A DNA stretch of 64,000 nt from Agrobacterium cavarae (GTDB lineage Bacteria > Pseudomonadota > Alphaproteobacteria > Rhizobiales > Rhizobiaceae). The position numbers and the translations under genes were made by a program. The stretch spans positions 39,412 through 103,411 of the forward strand of contig NZ_SISF01000029.1 in NCBI RefSeq assembly GCF_004310285.1, given 5' to 3'. Of this stretch, positions 17,695-25,456 are shown in pieces. Numbering within the stretch: position 1 is the stretch's first letter; each line of letters starts with the position of its first letter. The notes beneath the pieces are model-generated. The model made no database searches. It saw nothing but the letters and a program-made list of their open reading frames with translations, and was not told where the DNA came from.

Positions 17695-18072
17695 ATGAAA
17701 AAGATTCTTATGGGAGCGGTCTTCGCTTTAAGTTTTGCATCTTTGGCGATGGCGCAGGGTGCTGGTAGCGGATCTGGCGGCAGCGGAGGTTCGGGCACGG
17801 GCGGTGCGGGCGCCGGCTCCAGTTCGGGCGGCACTGGGACGGGTACAGGTACCGGTACCGGGACTGGCGGTACGTTAGGCAGTGGCTCCGGCTCTGGTAC
17901 GTCCGGTTCTGGCACCACCACAGCGCCCGGCACGACGACACCCGGCTCAGGCAACACGAGCGGCACCAATTCCCAGACGCCGAACGGTGACACCAACAAC
18001 ACCAACTGCCCGGCTGGCACCACCAGCAGCCAGGGTTCGATGAGCGGCAACACGAATTGCCCGGCCAACTAA
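17695..18072 (+). CDS. secreted Gly/Thr/Ser-rich low-complexity protein
   Basis: A 125-residue protein with a clear signal peptide (MKKILMGAVFALSFASLAMA, cleavage about residue 20). The mature part is almost only Gly, Ser and Thr, including a GT repeat, then a Thr/Pro stretch. The end carries two copies of NTNCPA (about 102-107 and 119-124), the only cysteines in the mature chain, which could form a disulfide or a dimer. The start is fixed by GGAGG at about 17682-17686. It is flanked by a possible RpoE2-type promoter and a strong terminator, so it is a self-contained unit. Function unknown; a surface or matrix component is a guess. Confidence 0.75.
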   Translation: MKKILMGAVFALSFASLAMAQGAGSGSGGSGGSGTGGAGAGSSSGGTGTGTGTGTGTGGTLGSGSGSGTSGSGTTTAPGTTTPGSGNTSGTNSQTPNGDTNNTNCPAGTTSSQGSMSGNTNCPAN

Positions 18073-18094
18073 CGTCTGATTGCCAGGGAGGAGA

Positions 18095-18128
18095 GGGGAG
18101 CGCGGACGATGCCAGCGCTCCCCTTTTT
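18095..18128 (+). terminator. rho-independent terminator
   Basis: A 9-base perfect GC-rich stem (GGGGAGCGC / GCGCTCCCC) with an 11-base loop, followed directly by five T. It ends the Gly-rich secreted protein gene 22 bases after its stop codon. Confidence 0.9.
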
Positions 18129-18198
18129 GCGGTTTTCCTGCTGAGGTGAGTGATCGCGGTCGTCGTCGTGGCGTTATGCCGAGTTGTAAATCACCTCA

Positions 18199-18285
18199 AA
18201 GCGCCGTGCGGCCTATTGGACGCACGGCGCTTCGGCTTTTGAATCTGATGCATCGTGCTTTCCGAAAATCGAGTCCGGTTTTCGG
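18199..18285. repeat. RIME-like rhizobial intergenic element
   Basis: Two palindromes in tandem. The first is a perfect 12-base stem (AAGCGCCGTGCG and its complement at 18221-18232). The second, CCGAAAA / TTTTCGG, lies at 18262-18285. This pairing and wording resemble the RIME family of intergenic mosaic elements scattered through rhizobial and agrobacterial genomes. It lies between the Gly-rich gene and the convergent DUF4174 gene. Such elements are thought to be non-autonomous repeats; the first stem might also terminate leaky transcripts. Confidence 0.65.
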
Positions 18286-18395
18286 GTCAATATTGCAGCG
18301 TTCAGCTGGACCTCATGCCAGATTCGTTGTTGATCGGCAAAGTACGAGGTATGCGTCTCGTGTTATAGGAGCTTTCAGGAGAGCGTTGCCTGCGG

Positions 18396-18812
18396 TCAGC
18401 CACGTTCCGCCTGCCGCATCGGCATTCGGTCTATGACGTCAAAGAGCTCCACGTCGGGAACGACGGTGTCGCTCCGCAACTTGATGCCCCCGTCTTTTCC
18501 AACCAAGATGACCTGAAAGCTGCCTTTCTTGACACCGGCCTCATCTCGCAATGCTGCCGCATCAGGCTTTGCCACGTTTCCAAAAGCGGTGGACGCCTCG
18601 TCATTGGTGACGCTGATCACGACAAGGTCTCGCTCCTCAAGCTCAGGGCGTCGATCGGTGAGGATTTTCACCTGCCGTTCCAGTCGCTTGTCGCCAGCAT
18701 CTGCGAACACGATGATAACGCGCTTCTTCCAGGTCAGGTCGGATAGGCTGTTCATGGCAAATACCTGCGACGATACGAGAACGAAGATCAGGGCGACGAG
18801 CAATCTTGTCAT
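18396..18812 (-). CDS. DUF4174 family exported protein
   Basis: A 138-residue protein with a signal peptide (about 1-19, ending VFA) and a thioredoxin-like DUF4174 domain: WKKRVIIVFADAGDKRLERQ near the N-terminus and KKGSFQVILVGKDGGIKLR near residue 100. No CxxC is present, so redox activity is unlikely. Family function is unknown to me. It is transcribed alone, downstream of the signalling genes on the same strand but separated by 216 bases from the kinase gene. Confidence 0.82.
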   Translation of the reverse strand: MTRLLVALIFVLVSSQVFAMNSLSDLTWKKRVIIVFADAGDKRLERQVKILTDRRPELEERDLVVISVTNDEASTAFGNVAKPDAAALRDEAGVKKGSFQVILVGKDGGIKLRSDTVVPDVELFDVIDRMPMRQAERG

Positions 18813-19027
18813 TGCAAGGTCTCCATTGTTGCGTTCGTAAACGTGGCCGATGCCGGATAGTTCAACGCGCTATACGTCGCGATGGCTCAGGCGACATCGA
18901 TCGCGGTAAGCCCAGACAAATGCGTTCAGCGCGAGCCGTGGTGTAGATGGAAGCATGGGATGAGCGTTAGGGTTCACCAGCCTTGAGTGAGAGGCCGCTT
19001 TAAATCAATGCCCGAAGGAAAGCCCGA

Positions 19028-20170
19028 TCAACCGTCGTCGTCGGAAGAGAAAGGCGGCATGATAAAGGTGAAGCGCGTCTCACCATTCTGGGATGTCGCC
19101 GAGAGTGTACCACCATGGGCTCTCGCGATCTGCGATGCGATGTGTAATCCCAGTCCCAATCCCTTGTCATTTCGCGTGTCTCCACGAACGAAGGGCTCGA
19201 ACAATCGCTCCATCCTGTCTGGCGAAATCTCTTTCCCTTTGTTGGTCACAGACAAAGTGAAGGTTCCGTCGTCCGCAAGTCTCGCATCGATGAAGATCGG
19301 GTGTTTGGTATCACCGTGGCTGATGGCGTTGCCGAGGAGGTTCGACACGAGTTGGCCAAGCCGGGCATGATCGGCATTGACCGGGTGCGGTATCAGCAAG
19401 GTCGAAAGAATGTCGCGACCGGGAGCACTGCTGCGCAGTTCTTCGATCACCTGTTCGATTACCGGAGCGATGGGAGACGTTGGATCTCTCATCAGATGGA
19501 TACCGCCGCCCAGCCGGCCACGGGCAAAATCCAGCACGTTGTCGATCAGTCCCGACATGCGCGACACGCTGCCGGCCATCAGTTGAAGAACTCGCTTGCC
19601 GCGTTCGCTGGTGACTTCCGGGGCCAGAACACGTCCGGCAGCTGAGATGGAAGCAAGTGGGTTGCGAAGATCGTGGCCGAGGACGGCAACGAATTGCTCG
19701 CGCAGTTCGCCCGTCTCTTGCTCAGCAAGAAGCACGCGTTGCGCTTCACGTTTCTTGCCCACCGCCCGGCGGATGTTGGTGCGCAGCGACGCATTGGTGT
19801 TCGCCAACGCTTCCTTTGCGTTTTCAGCAGCCTGCCTGGCTTGCAGAAGGTCTCGTTCCAGCTGGCGACGCTTGACGGAGCGAAAGACCGTGACGAGCGT
19901 CACACCTGCCTCGTCGCCGCCAAGCCTGCCCCTTGCACTCACCGTCACGGGGAGCCGCTTGCCGCTCTTCGTCTTGAGATCGAAGGCGATCTCTTCGCAA
20001 AATCCCTGCAAGCGCAGGGTCGGCTCAAAATTCGTCTCGTAGAAGACGTTGCCCGCCACAGTCAGCAAGACCGTCATCCGTTTGCCCAGCAGCTCTTCTT
20101 TTTCCTGGCCGATCCACTCCGCGAGCGTCTGATTGACCCTCGCCATCATGCCTTGGGAGTTCAGCACCAC
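19028..20170 (-). CDS. PAS-domain sensor histidine kinase paired with RsbQ-like hydrolase
   Basis: At least 380 residues: PAS domain (about 1-100), a coiled linker (about 100-150), phosphoacceptor HDLRNPLAS with His166, and a HATPase domain with GLGLGLHIA. No receiver domain. The coordinates give the minimal frame from a GTG. The frame is open back to 20314 with no ATG before the middle of the PAS domain (first ATGs about 20149). Residues encoded upstream (DDLFERAPCGYV) look like the true N-terminal cap of this PAS type. So translation starts at a rare codon, or the protein is made by -1 frameshifting from the upstream hydrolase gene, whose end it overlaps. No adjacent cognate regulator gene; the DctD-like regulator is 1 kb upstream with its own kinase. 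Confidence 0.8.
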   Translation of the reverse strand: MVLNSQGMMARVNQTLAEWIGQEKEELLGKRMTVLLTVAGNVFYETNFEPTLRLQGFCEEIAFDLKTKSGKRLPVTVSARGRLGGDEAGVTLVTVFRSVKRRQLERDLLQARQAAENAKEALANTNASLRTNIRRAVGKKREAQRVLLAEQETGELREQFVAVLGHDLRNPLASISAAGRVLAPEVTSERGKRVLQLMAGSVSRMSGLIDNVLDFARGRLGGGIHLMRDPTSPIAPVIEQVIEELRSSAPGRDILSTLLIPHPVNADHARLGQLVSNLLGNAISHGDTKHPIFIDARLADDGTFTLSVTNKGKEISPDRMERLFEPFVRGDTRNDKGLGLGLHIASQIARAHGGTLSATSQNGETRFTFIMPPFSSDDDG

Positions 20171-20244
20171 ATAGCCGCACGGCGCTCTCTCGAACAGATC
20201 GTCGGGATAATCCAGGGCAGGGGCAGGGGGTAGCGACGCGTCGA

Positions 20245-21033
20245 TTACACAAAACCCTTTATGGCGGATATAACGGCCTGCGGCGCGCTGAGGTTCGGGC
20301 AGTGCCCCGTGGCATCAAGCATGACGAACTGCGCATGCGGGATTGCGTCCGCGACGTAGCGGCCCACATTCTCTGAGGCGATGATATCGTCACGGCACTG
20401 CAAGACAAGCACCTGCGCCGTCACCTTGGGCAAATCCGCCCTGTTGTCGGAGGTAAACGTTACCCGGGCGAAGGTTCGGGCAATCTCAGGGTCCATCCGA
20501 CAGAAGCTGTCGGCAAGTTCGCTGGCAAGCTCTGGACGGTCGCTATTGCCCATGATTGTGGGCGCCATCGCATTGGACCAGGCAATATGATTTTCGGCAA
20601 GCGATGCAAGCAGTTCGTCGATGTCTTCTTGTTCAAAACCGCCGATATAGGATCCGTCGTTGATGTAGCGCGGCGAAGGGCCGACCATCACGACGCTGGA
20701 GAACATCTCCGGCGCTTTGATGGAGGCCAGTGCTCCAATCATCGCGCTCACAGAGTGACCGACGATGATGGCATCGTTGAAGTCGAGTTCGCGGCCGATA
20801 TCGACAACGTCGTCGGCGTAAGCGACAATGCTTGAGTATCTCTGGCGATTATAGAACGATAGATCGGAGCCTCCAGCGCCGACATGGTCGAACGTGACGA
20901 CATTGAAACGATCCTCGAAAGCTGGCGCGACCAGTCGCCACATCTGCTGGTCGCATCCATAGCCATGAGCAAATATCATTGGCCGCCGTCCGTTGCCCGA
21001 CTGCTTTACGTTGTTCTTCAAAATAGCTGACAC
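20245..21033 (-). CDS. rsbQ: RsbQ-like alpha/beta hydrolase (KAI2/D14 superfamily)
   Basis: A 262-residue alpha/beta hydrolase that aligns by eye along its length with Bacillus subtilis RsbQ, which activates the PAS-phosphatase RsbP during energy stress. Shared runs include APAFE, VGHSV, MVGPSPRYIND, GGFEQED, DPEIAR and CRDDIIA. The catalytic triad is Ser94 (GHSVSA), Asp216 and His244 (GHCPN). I chose the GTG at 21033, which matches the RsbQ N-terminus and has GAGG upstream; the longer frame adds 47 residues unlike the family. The family includes plant karrikin and strigolactone receptors, which bind and slowly hydrolyse small ligands. The adjacent PAS kinase is the obvious partner. The ligand is unknown. 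Confidence 0.85.
   Translation of the reverse strand: MSAILKNNVKQSGNGRRPMIFAHGYGCDQQMWRLVAPAFEDRFNVVTFDHVGAGGSDLSFYNRQRYSSIVAYADDVVDIGRELDFNDAIIVGHSVSAMIGALASIKAPEMFSSVVMVGPSPRYINDGSYIGGFEQEDIDELLASLAENHIAWSNAMAPTIMGNSDRPELASELADSFCRMDPEIARTFARVTFTSDNRADLPKVTAQVLVLQCRDDIIASENVGRYVADAIPHAQFVMLDATGHCPNLSAPQAVISAIKGFV
20251..20257 (-). promoter_or_regulatory. possible -1 ribosomal slippery site
   Basis: In the hydrolase frame the sequence reads G-GGT-TTT, a canonical X-XXY-YYZ heptamer, one codon before the stop (GTG TAA). Just before it A-AAG-GGT is a second such heptamer, giving the run AAAGGGTTTT. A -1 slip leads directly into the kinase frame. No strong downstream pseudoknot or hairpin was found by eye; a 10-base palindrome (CGACGCGTCG) follows the stop. 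Confidence 0.4.
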
Positions 21034-21192
21034 ACGGAAACCTCGACTGCTGACCGCGATCAGTCTGCAAAATGGCGACGATCCGTTGGGTGCGAAGCAC
21101 CATACGACGCCGGAAGAGGCTTGTCGCTTAAATTCTTGACAATGGTCATTCCAGCGTGTCCCGCGCGATCCCAAGTGGAGCGCCGTGCGTCT

Positions 21193-22536
21193 TCACCCCT
21201 TCAGACGAAACTTTACGATCTGCAACTTGTGCTTATTCACCTTATCGTAAAGCGTCTTTCTGGAAATCTGAAGCCGTTTCATCGCCTGGGTGGCGTTGCC
21301 GCCCGTTGCTGTCAATGTTTCGGCAATGATGCGGGCTTCGTAACTTGTGATCAGCGACGCTAGACTTTTTGAAGCCGCTGGCCCATCCGACTCCGGAGAT
21401 TCCTCGTGATCCAGCAGTTGAAGTTCTGCGAAACGCTGGAGCTCGCGCAGGTTTCCAGGCCAGTCATAGGTCGTGAGCTTCGCATGGGCTGCTGGAGTGA
21501 GGACGGGTACCGGCTTGCCGATATTGACGCTGGCCTGACGCAGGAATGAGCGGAAATAGGGCAGGATATCCTCACGTCGCTTCTGTAGTGGAGGAAGGTT
21601 GATCCGGGCAGAAGAGAGGCGATAGTAGAGATCCTCGCGGAAGGTTCCCGCTTCGACCATCTGTGCAAGATCCGTGCGGGTCGAGGCCAGCACGTGGAGA
21701 TGAAGTGGGCGCGCAGAGACGGCGCCGAGCGACCAATATTCCCTCGCTTCGATGAGCCGCAGAAACTGCGCTTGCAGAGGAAGGGGCAGCAGATCGACCC
21801 GATCGAGAAACAGCGTCCCGCGATGGGCCGTTTCAAGCCGCCCAGGCAACCGCGTCTGACGGCTGGCGCCGCCATGCCCGGCGTCGGAGCCCAGGAAATC
21901 GAGTGCGAACCGGCTTTCTTCCAGGACGTCGCAGGCAACATGCATGAAGCTGCGAGACCGGCGTGGACCTGCACGATGAATCGCACGTGCCACATATTCC
22001 TTACCGATACCGGTGGGGCCTTCGATCAGCACATCCACTCCAGCTTCCGCAATACGAAGGACACTCTGGCGCAAGGCGGCTGTCACGTCGCTCTCCCCCA
22101 GCAGAAGGACGTCATTTTCAACGTGGTCGGCGACCCTGCGGAGCTGACGATTTTCCATCACCAGCGCCCGTGACTGGCTGGCGCGGCGTAGGGCGGCAAC
22201 CAGCATATCCAAGCCGACTGGCTTGGTGATGAAATCCCATGCACCGTTGCGCATTGCAGACACGGCCATATCGATATCGCCATGGCCCGTCATCAGAATG
22301 ACCGGAAGATCGGGATCGATATTGCGGATTTTGCCGAGAAGCTGCATGCCGTCGATCTCAGGCATACGCACGTCCGACAGGATCACGCCGGGATAGTCCG
22401 GGCCCAGTCCGTTGAGCGCGTCGGCTCCGCTGGCAAAGGGCTCCGGTGCAAAGCCACTGATGCGGAGAGATTGCTCAAGCGTCTCGAGCAGGTCTGGATC
22501 GTTATCGATCAGGCGAACAAGGTTGCCATCTTTCAT
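21193..22536 (-). CDS. DctD-like response regulator with degenerate AAA+ domain
   Basis: A 447-residue protein: receiver domain (about 1-120, phosphoacceptor Asp55 in LSDVRMP, Lys105), AAA+ sigma-54-interaction-like domain (about 145-370) and a Fis-type helix-turn-helix at the C-terminus (NATQAMKRLQISRKTLYDKV). The ATG at 22536 overlaps the kinase stop (ATGA); the longer start at 22563 is less likely. Walker A is GPTGIGKE. Where normal members have GAFTGA this one reads AGHGGAS, and Walker B is LFLDRV instead of LFLDEI. The sensor/Arg-finger stretch FREDLYYRLSS is kept. It may bind DNA and respond to phosphorylation without driving sigma-54 promoter opening. Confidence 0.85.
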   Translation of the reverse strand: MKDGNLVRLIDNDPDLLETLEQSLRISGFAPEPFASGADALNGLGPDYPGVILSDVRMPEIDGMQLLGKIRNIDPDLPVILMTGHGDIDMAVSAMRNGAWDFITKPVGLDMLVAALRRASQSRALVMENRQLRRVADHVENDVLLLGESDVTAALRQSVLRIAEAGVDVLIEGPTGIGKEYVARAIHRAGPRRSRSFMHVACDVLEESRFALDFLGSDAGHGGASRQTRLPGRLETAHRGTLFLDRVDLLPLPLQAQFLRLIEAREYWSLGAVSARPLHLHVLASTRTDLAQMVEAGTFREDLYYRLSSARINLPPLQKRREDILPYFRSFLRQASVNIGKPVPVLTPAAHAKLTTYDWPGNLRELQRFAELQLLDHEESPESDGPAASKSLASLITSYEARIIAETLTATGGNATQAMKRLQISRKTLYDKVNKHKLQIVKFRLKG

Positions 22537-24200
22537 GGTCTGCGAAGCCTCAGCTGAAAGCATGCACCACCCGTGCCGAGTTTCTGGACGTAATCCAGAT
22601 CGCCGCCCATATTGCGGGCGATATCGCGTGCGATGACCAGTCCCAGTCCGACGCCGCCAGCCTTGCTGGTTGCGAAGGGCTGGAAAAGCGTCTTCTCAAT
22701 CGTCGGTGCGAGACCCGGCCCATTGTCGGCCACGAACACATCCACGACATTTGTCTCGATCACGACCGAGATACGAATCTCGCCGTCCTTAGTGGATGCC
22801 AGCGCCTCATATCCGTTGGTTATCAGGTTCACGAGTATCTGCTCCAGCGGCACGGCTTCGGCAAGAACGGTGAGATCGCGATCGAAAGGCTCGATAATCA
22901 CCCGCACCGCCTTTGCTTGCGGGCTGGTCGAGGTCAGCAGGAGGCTATTGTCGAGCGCCTCCATCAGGCGCAGTGGCACGACGTGTCCGCCACTCTTGCG
23001 GGCAAAGCGCCTGAGGCTGGAGGTAATCTTCTCGATGCGCTGCGTCATGCCAATGATTTTCGACAGGTTTTTTTCAAGCCCGGGACTGCCGTCGCCAGCA
23101 AGAGCAAGCGAGGTATCCGCAAGCAGCCGAATGGCAGCAAGCGGTTGGTTCACCTCGTGCGCAACGCCCGCTGTCACTTGTCCAAGCGTGGCGAGCTTGT
23201 TGGCCTGAATGAGGTTCACCTGCAATTCCGCCAAGCGGCGTTCGGCCAGGGTGCGCTCTTCAATTTCGGCGGTCAACGCCGCAGTGCGTTCGCTGACGGC
23301 GCGTTCAAGGGCTTGCCGATGGCGCATCCCCTCCGAAAGGCGTTCGGCATCTCGTCGGCGCCTTTGCACGATGCGTAAGATAATCAGGCCGATCGCGGCC
23401 GACAGGGACAGGAAGACGGTCGCGCTTGCCAAGCCTGCATAGACCGCCATGGCTCTCGATGCACCGACCCGCAGCGTCCACCCCTTCATCTCCTGGATCG
23501 GTTTCGACACCTCGAAGACGTCGGATAAGCTTTCCCGTTGCCCCAGGGAAGAAGGATCGGAGGAAAGCACGATCTGTCCGTCGTTGGCAGTCACAACCGT
23601 TTCGTCGGAAGCCGCCGCCCAAGCCGCCTGCAACGGCGCGAACTCGATTTTCACCACGACGACGCCGAGCGTCACTCCATCCTTCTCGACGCGGTTGGAA
23701 AGATGCAGTCCGGGGCGTTTGGTGACCACGCCGCTGGTGAACTGGTAGCCGGTGCCGTCTTTCACCGCGAGATTGAAGTAATCACGGAAGGCATATCCGC
23801 GTCCGATGAAGGATTCTTGGCCATCCCAGTTCGAGGCGGCAACCGCGGTGCCACTTGCGTCGAGCAGATAGATGACGGCGCTGCCCGTCTCCACCCGCAA
23901 CCGCTCCAGCTTTCGAGAGACGTCGGGCCTAATCGCCGGGTCGAGAAGAGCCTTGGTAACCTCTGTATCGCTGGAGATGACCGTCGCGACGGCCCTTTGC
24001 GTGGTCAGCATGCCCTCGAGCGCGAGCACGCGCATCTGGGCGTTGTCTTCGGCCTGCCCCAACAGGCGGTCGCGGGTGAGCGACCACCCCAGGTAAAATG
24101 ACAAGAAGAGGCCGGCCGCGACGCATAGCCCAGCCCAAAGGCCCGGATGAACGGCAGCGAAGATAACGCCGCGTGGTTTTGCGGTCTGCGACTTAATCAT
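22533..24200 (-). CDS. DctB-like sensor histidine kinase
   Basis: A 555-residue membrane kinase. Membrane segments at about 20-40 and 253-277 flank a periplasmic double-PDC/Cache sensor (about 41-252) with the GYAFRDYF pattern seen in DctB. Then come a coiled segment, HisKA with GVAHEVNQPLAAI (His348) and a HATPase domain (GVGLGLVIARDIA). DctB senses C4-dicarboxylates and phosphorylates DctD; here the pair is intact (four-base overlap with the regulator gene), but no dctA lies nearby, so ligand and target are open. It is divergent from the siderophore importer across a 200-base gap. Confidence 0.87.
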   Translation of the reverse strand: MIKSQTAKPRGVIFAAVHPGLWAGLCVAAGLFLSFYLGWSLTRDRLLGQAEDNAQMRVLALEGMLTTQRAVATVISSDTEVTKALLDPAIRPDVSRKLERLRVETGSAVIYLLDASGTAVAASNWDGQESFIGRGYAFRDYFNLAVKDGTGYQFTSGVVTKRPGLHLSNRVEKDGVTLGVVVVKIEFAPLQAAWAAASDETVVTANDGQIVLSSDPSSLGQRESLSDVFEVSKPIQEMKGWTLRVGASRAMAVYAGLASATVFLSLSAAIGLIILRIVQRRRRDAERLSEGMRHRQALERAVSERTAALTAEIEERTLAERRLAELQVNLIQANKLATLGQVTAGVAHEVNQPLAAIRLLADTSLALAGDGSPGLEKNLSKIIGMTQRIEKITSSLRRFARKSGGHVVPLRLMEALDNSLLLTSTSPQAKAVRVIIEPFDRDLTVLAEAVPLEQILVNLITNGYEALASTKDGEIRISVVIETNVVDVFVADNGPGLAPTIEKTLFQPFATSKAGGVGLGLVIARDIARNMGGDLDYVQKLGTGGACFQLRLRRP

Positions 24201-24208
24201 GAACCTCT

Positions 24209-24238
24209 CAGTATAGATTTTCGGAAAAATCCTTACTG
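24209..24238. promoter_or_regulatory. AT-rich dyad before DctB-like gene
   Basis: CAGTA-TA-GATTTT, a 4-base centre, then AAAATC-CT-TACTG: two 13-base arms with only the central TA/CT pairs mismatched. It begins 9 bases upstream of the kinase ATG, in the gap shared with the siderophore importer. It could be an operator or a leader hairpin that hides the ribosome site. It does not match the Fur, Irr or RirA boxes I know. Confidence 0.45.
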
Positions 24239-24421
24239 AAACTGTATAGATATGTAAACAGTCGCGACGCCCTACCTCGGAAAATCCCGAACAAAATTAA
24301 GCGCTTGGTCTTTCAGCCGATTTCTTTGCCCGCGCCGGGTACAGCCATCATCATAGCAAACACGAGCACCGGACGGTCGTTTGAGCGGCCGGACGCCTGT
24401 CGTCCAAACGGAGAACTGAGT

Positions 24422-25456
24422 TTGACACCTGTATGCAGTGCTACCGGCGAAGGAGCGGCCTTCAGCCGACTTTCGGGTCGTTTGCTGACCATTGCCGCGC
24501 TCGCGCTGCTGTTCGTCGTTCTTCTCAGCCTCGCCGTTGGGGCGCAGACAATCTGGCTCGGCGACGTTTTGACCGCACTTTTCAGCAATGATGGGAGTGC
24601 TGCGCATTCGACGATCACGACGTTACGTCTTCCGCGCACGGTTGCGGGCCTGTTGGCAGGCATAGCCTTGGGACTGGCCGGGGCGATGATGCAGGCCTTG
24701 ACGCGCAATCCCTTGGCCGATCCCGGAGTTCTAGGCATTAACGCCGGTGCTGCACTTGCGATGGTCGTCGGTGTAGGCCTGCTGCATGTCACGTCGCACT
24801 TCGTGCTCGTCTGGTTCGCCTTTGCGGGCGCCGGGCTTGCGACCCTTGCTGTCTACAGCGTCGCGTCCACAGGGCGGATCGGGGCGACGCCGCTGCGCCT
24901 TGTTCTTGCGGGTGTCGCCATCGGGTCGATCCTTCGCGGCCTTACCGCCGCTTATGTGCTGACGGACCCGGAGCTCTTCGATCGGATGGTGAGCTGGGAT
25001 GTCGGCACGCTTGCCCTGATCGGCTACGAGAAGATTTTGGTGGCTCTACCCTTCATTCTCCTGGGTGTCGCGATGGCGATGGCCGTCGCGCCGACGTTGA
25101 ACATTATCGGACTTGGCGACGAAACGGCGCAGTCTCTTGGCACATCCATTCTTCAGGTTCGTGTCGTGACGATCGCCGCCGTCATGCTGCTGACCGGATC
25201 GGCCACCGCGATGATCGGTCCTGTCGGCTTTCTCGGCCTGATGGCGCCTCAGTTGGCGCGGGCGTTTTGTGGGGTTAACCAGCGCCACATCTTCCTGCTG
25301 ACGCTGTTCATCGCCCCCACGATCCTGCTTCTTGCAGACGTGGTGGGCAGAGTGGCCACGCGCCCGGCAGATATCGATGTCGGAATCGTCGCAGCCGCAA
25401 TCGGCGCACCCGTCCTCATCTGGATCGTTCGTAGCAGGAAAGTGGCAGCCCTGTGA
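24422..25456 (+). CDS. Fe3+-siderophore ABC transporter permease (FecCD type, first)
   Basis: A 344-residue permease of the BtuC/FecCD family with about nine to ten membrane segments. Family runs include LRLPRTVAGLLAGIALGLAGAMMQALTRNPLADPGVLGI near residues 65-105 and GPVGFLGLMAPQLAR about 265. I chose the TTG at 24422 (GGAG about 9 bases upstream), giving a normal family length; the frame runs back to 24305. Its stop overlaps the next permease start (GTGA). It forms the channel for iron-siderophore uptake with the next gene product. Confidence 0.87.
   Translation: MTPVCSATGEGAAFSRLSGRLLTIAALALLFVVLLSLAVGAQTIWLGDVLTALFSNDGSAAHSTITTLRLPRTVAGLLAGIALGLAGAMMQALTRNPLADPGVLGINAGAALAMVVGVGLLHVTSHFVLVWFAFAGAGLATLAVYSVASTGRIGATPLRLVLAGVAIGSILRGLTAAYVLTDPELFDRMVSWDVGTLALIGYEKILVALPFILLGVAMAMAVAPTLNIIGLGDETAQSLGTSILQVRVVTIAAVMLLTGSATAMIGPVGFLGLMAPQLARAFCGVNQRHIFLLTLFIAPTILLLADVVGRVATRPADIDVGIVAAAIGAPVLIWIVRSRKVAAL

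Noticed and set aside
18199..18240. 12-base stem near 18.2 kb as an ordinary terminator
   Set aside because: The true terminator of the upstream gene lies 70 bases before it, and the second palindrome at 18262-18285 fits a repeat element better.
24201..24300. Fur, Irr or RirA box before the siderophore importer
   Set aside because: The dyad present does not match the consensus forms I know, so I list it only as an unassigned dyad.
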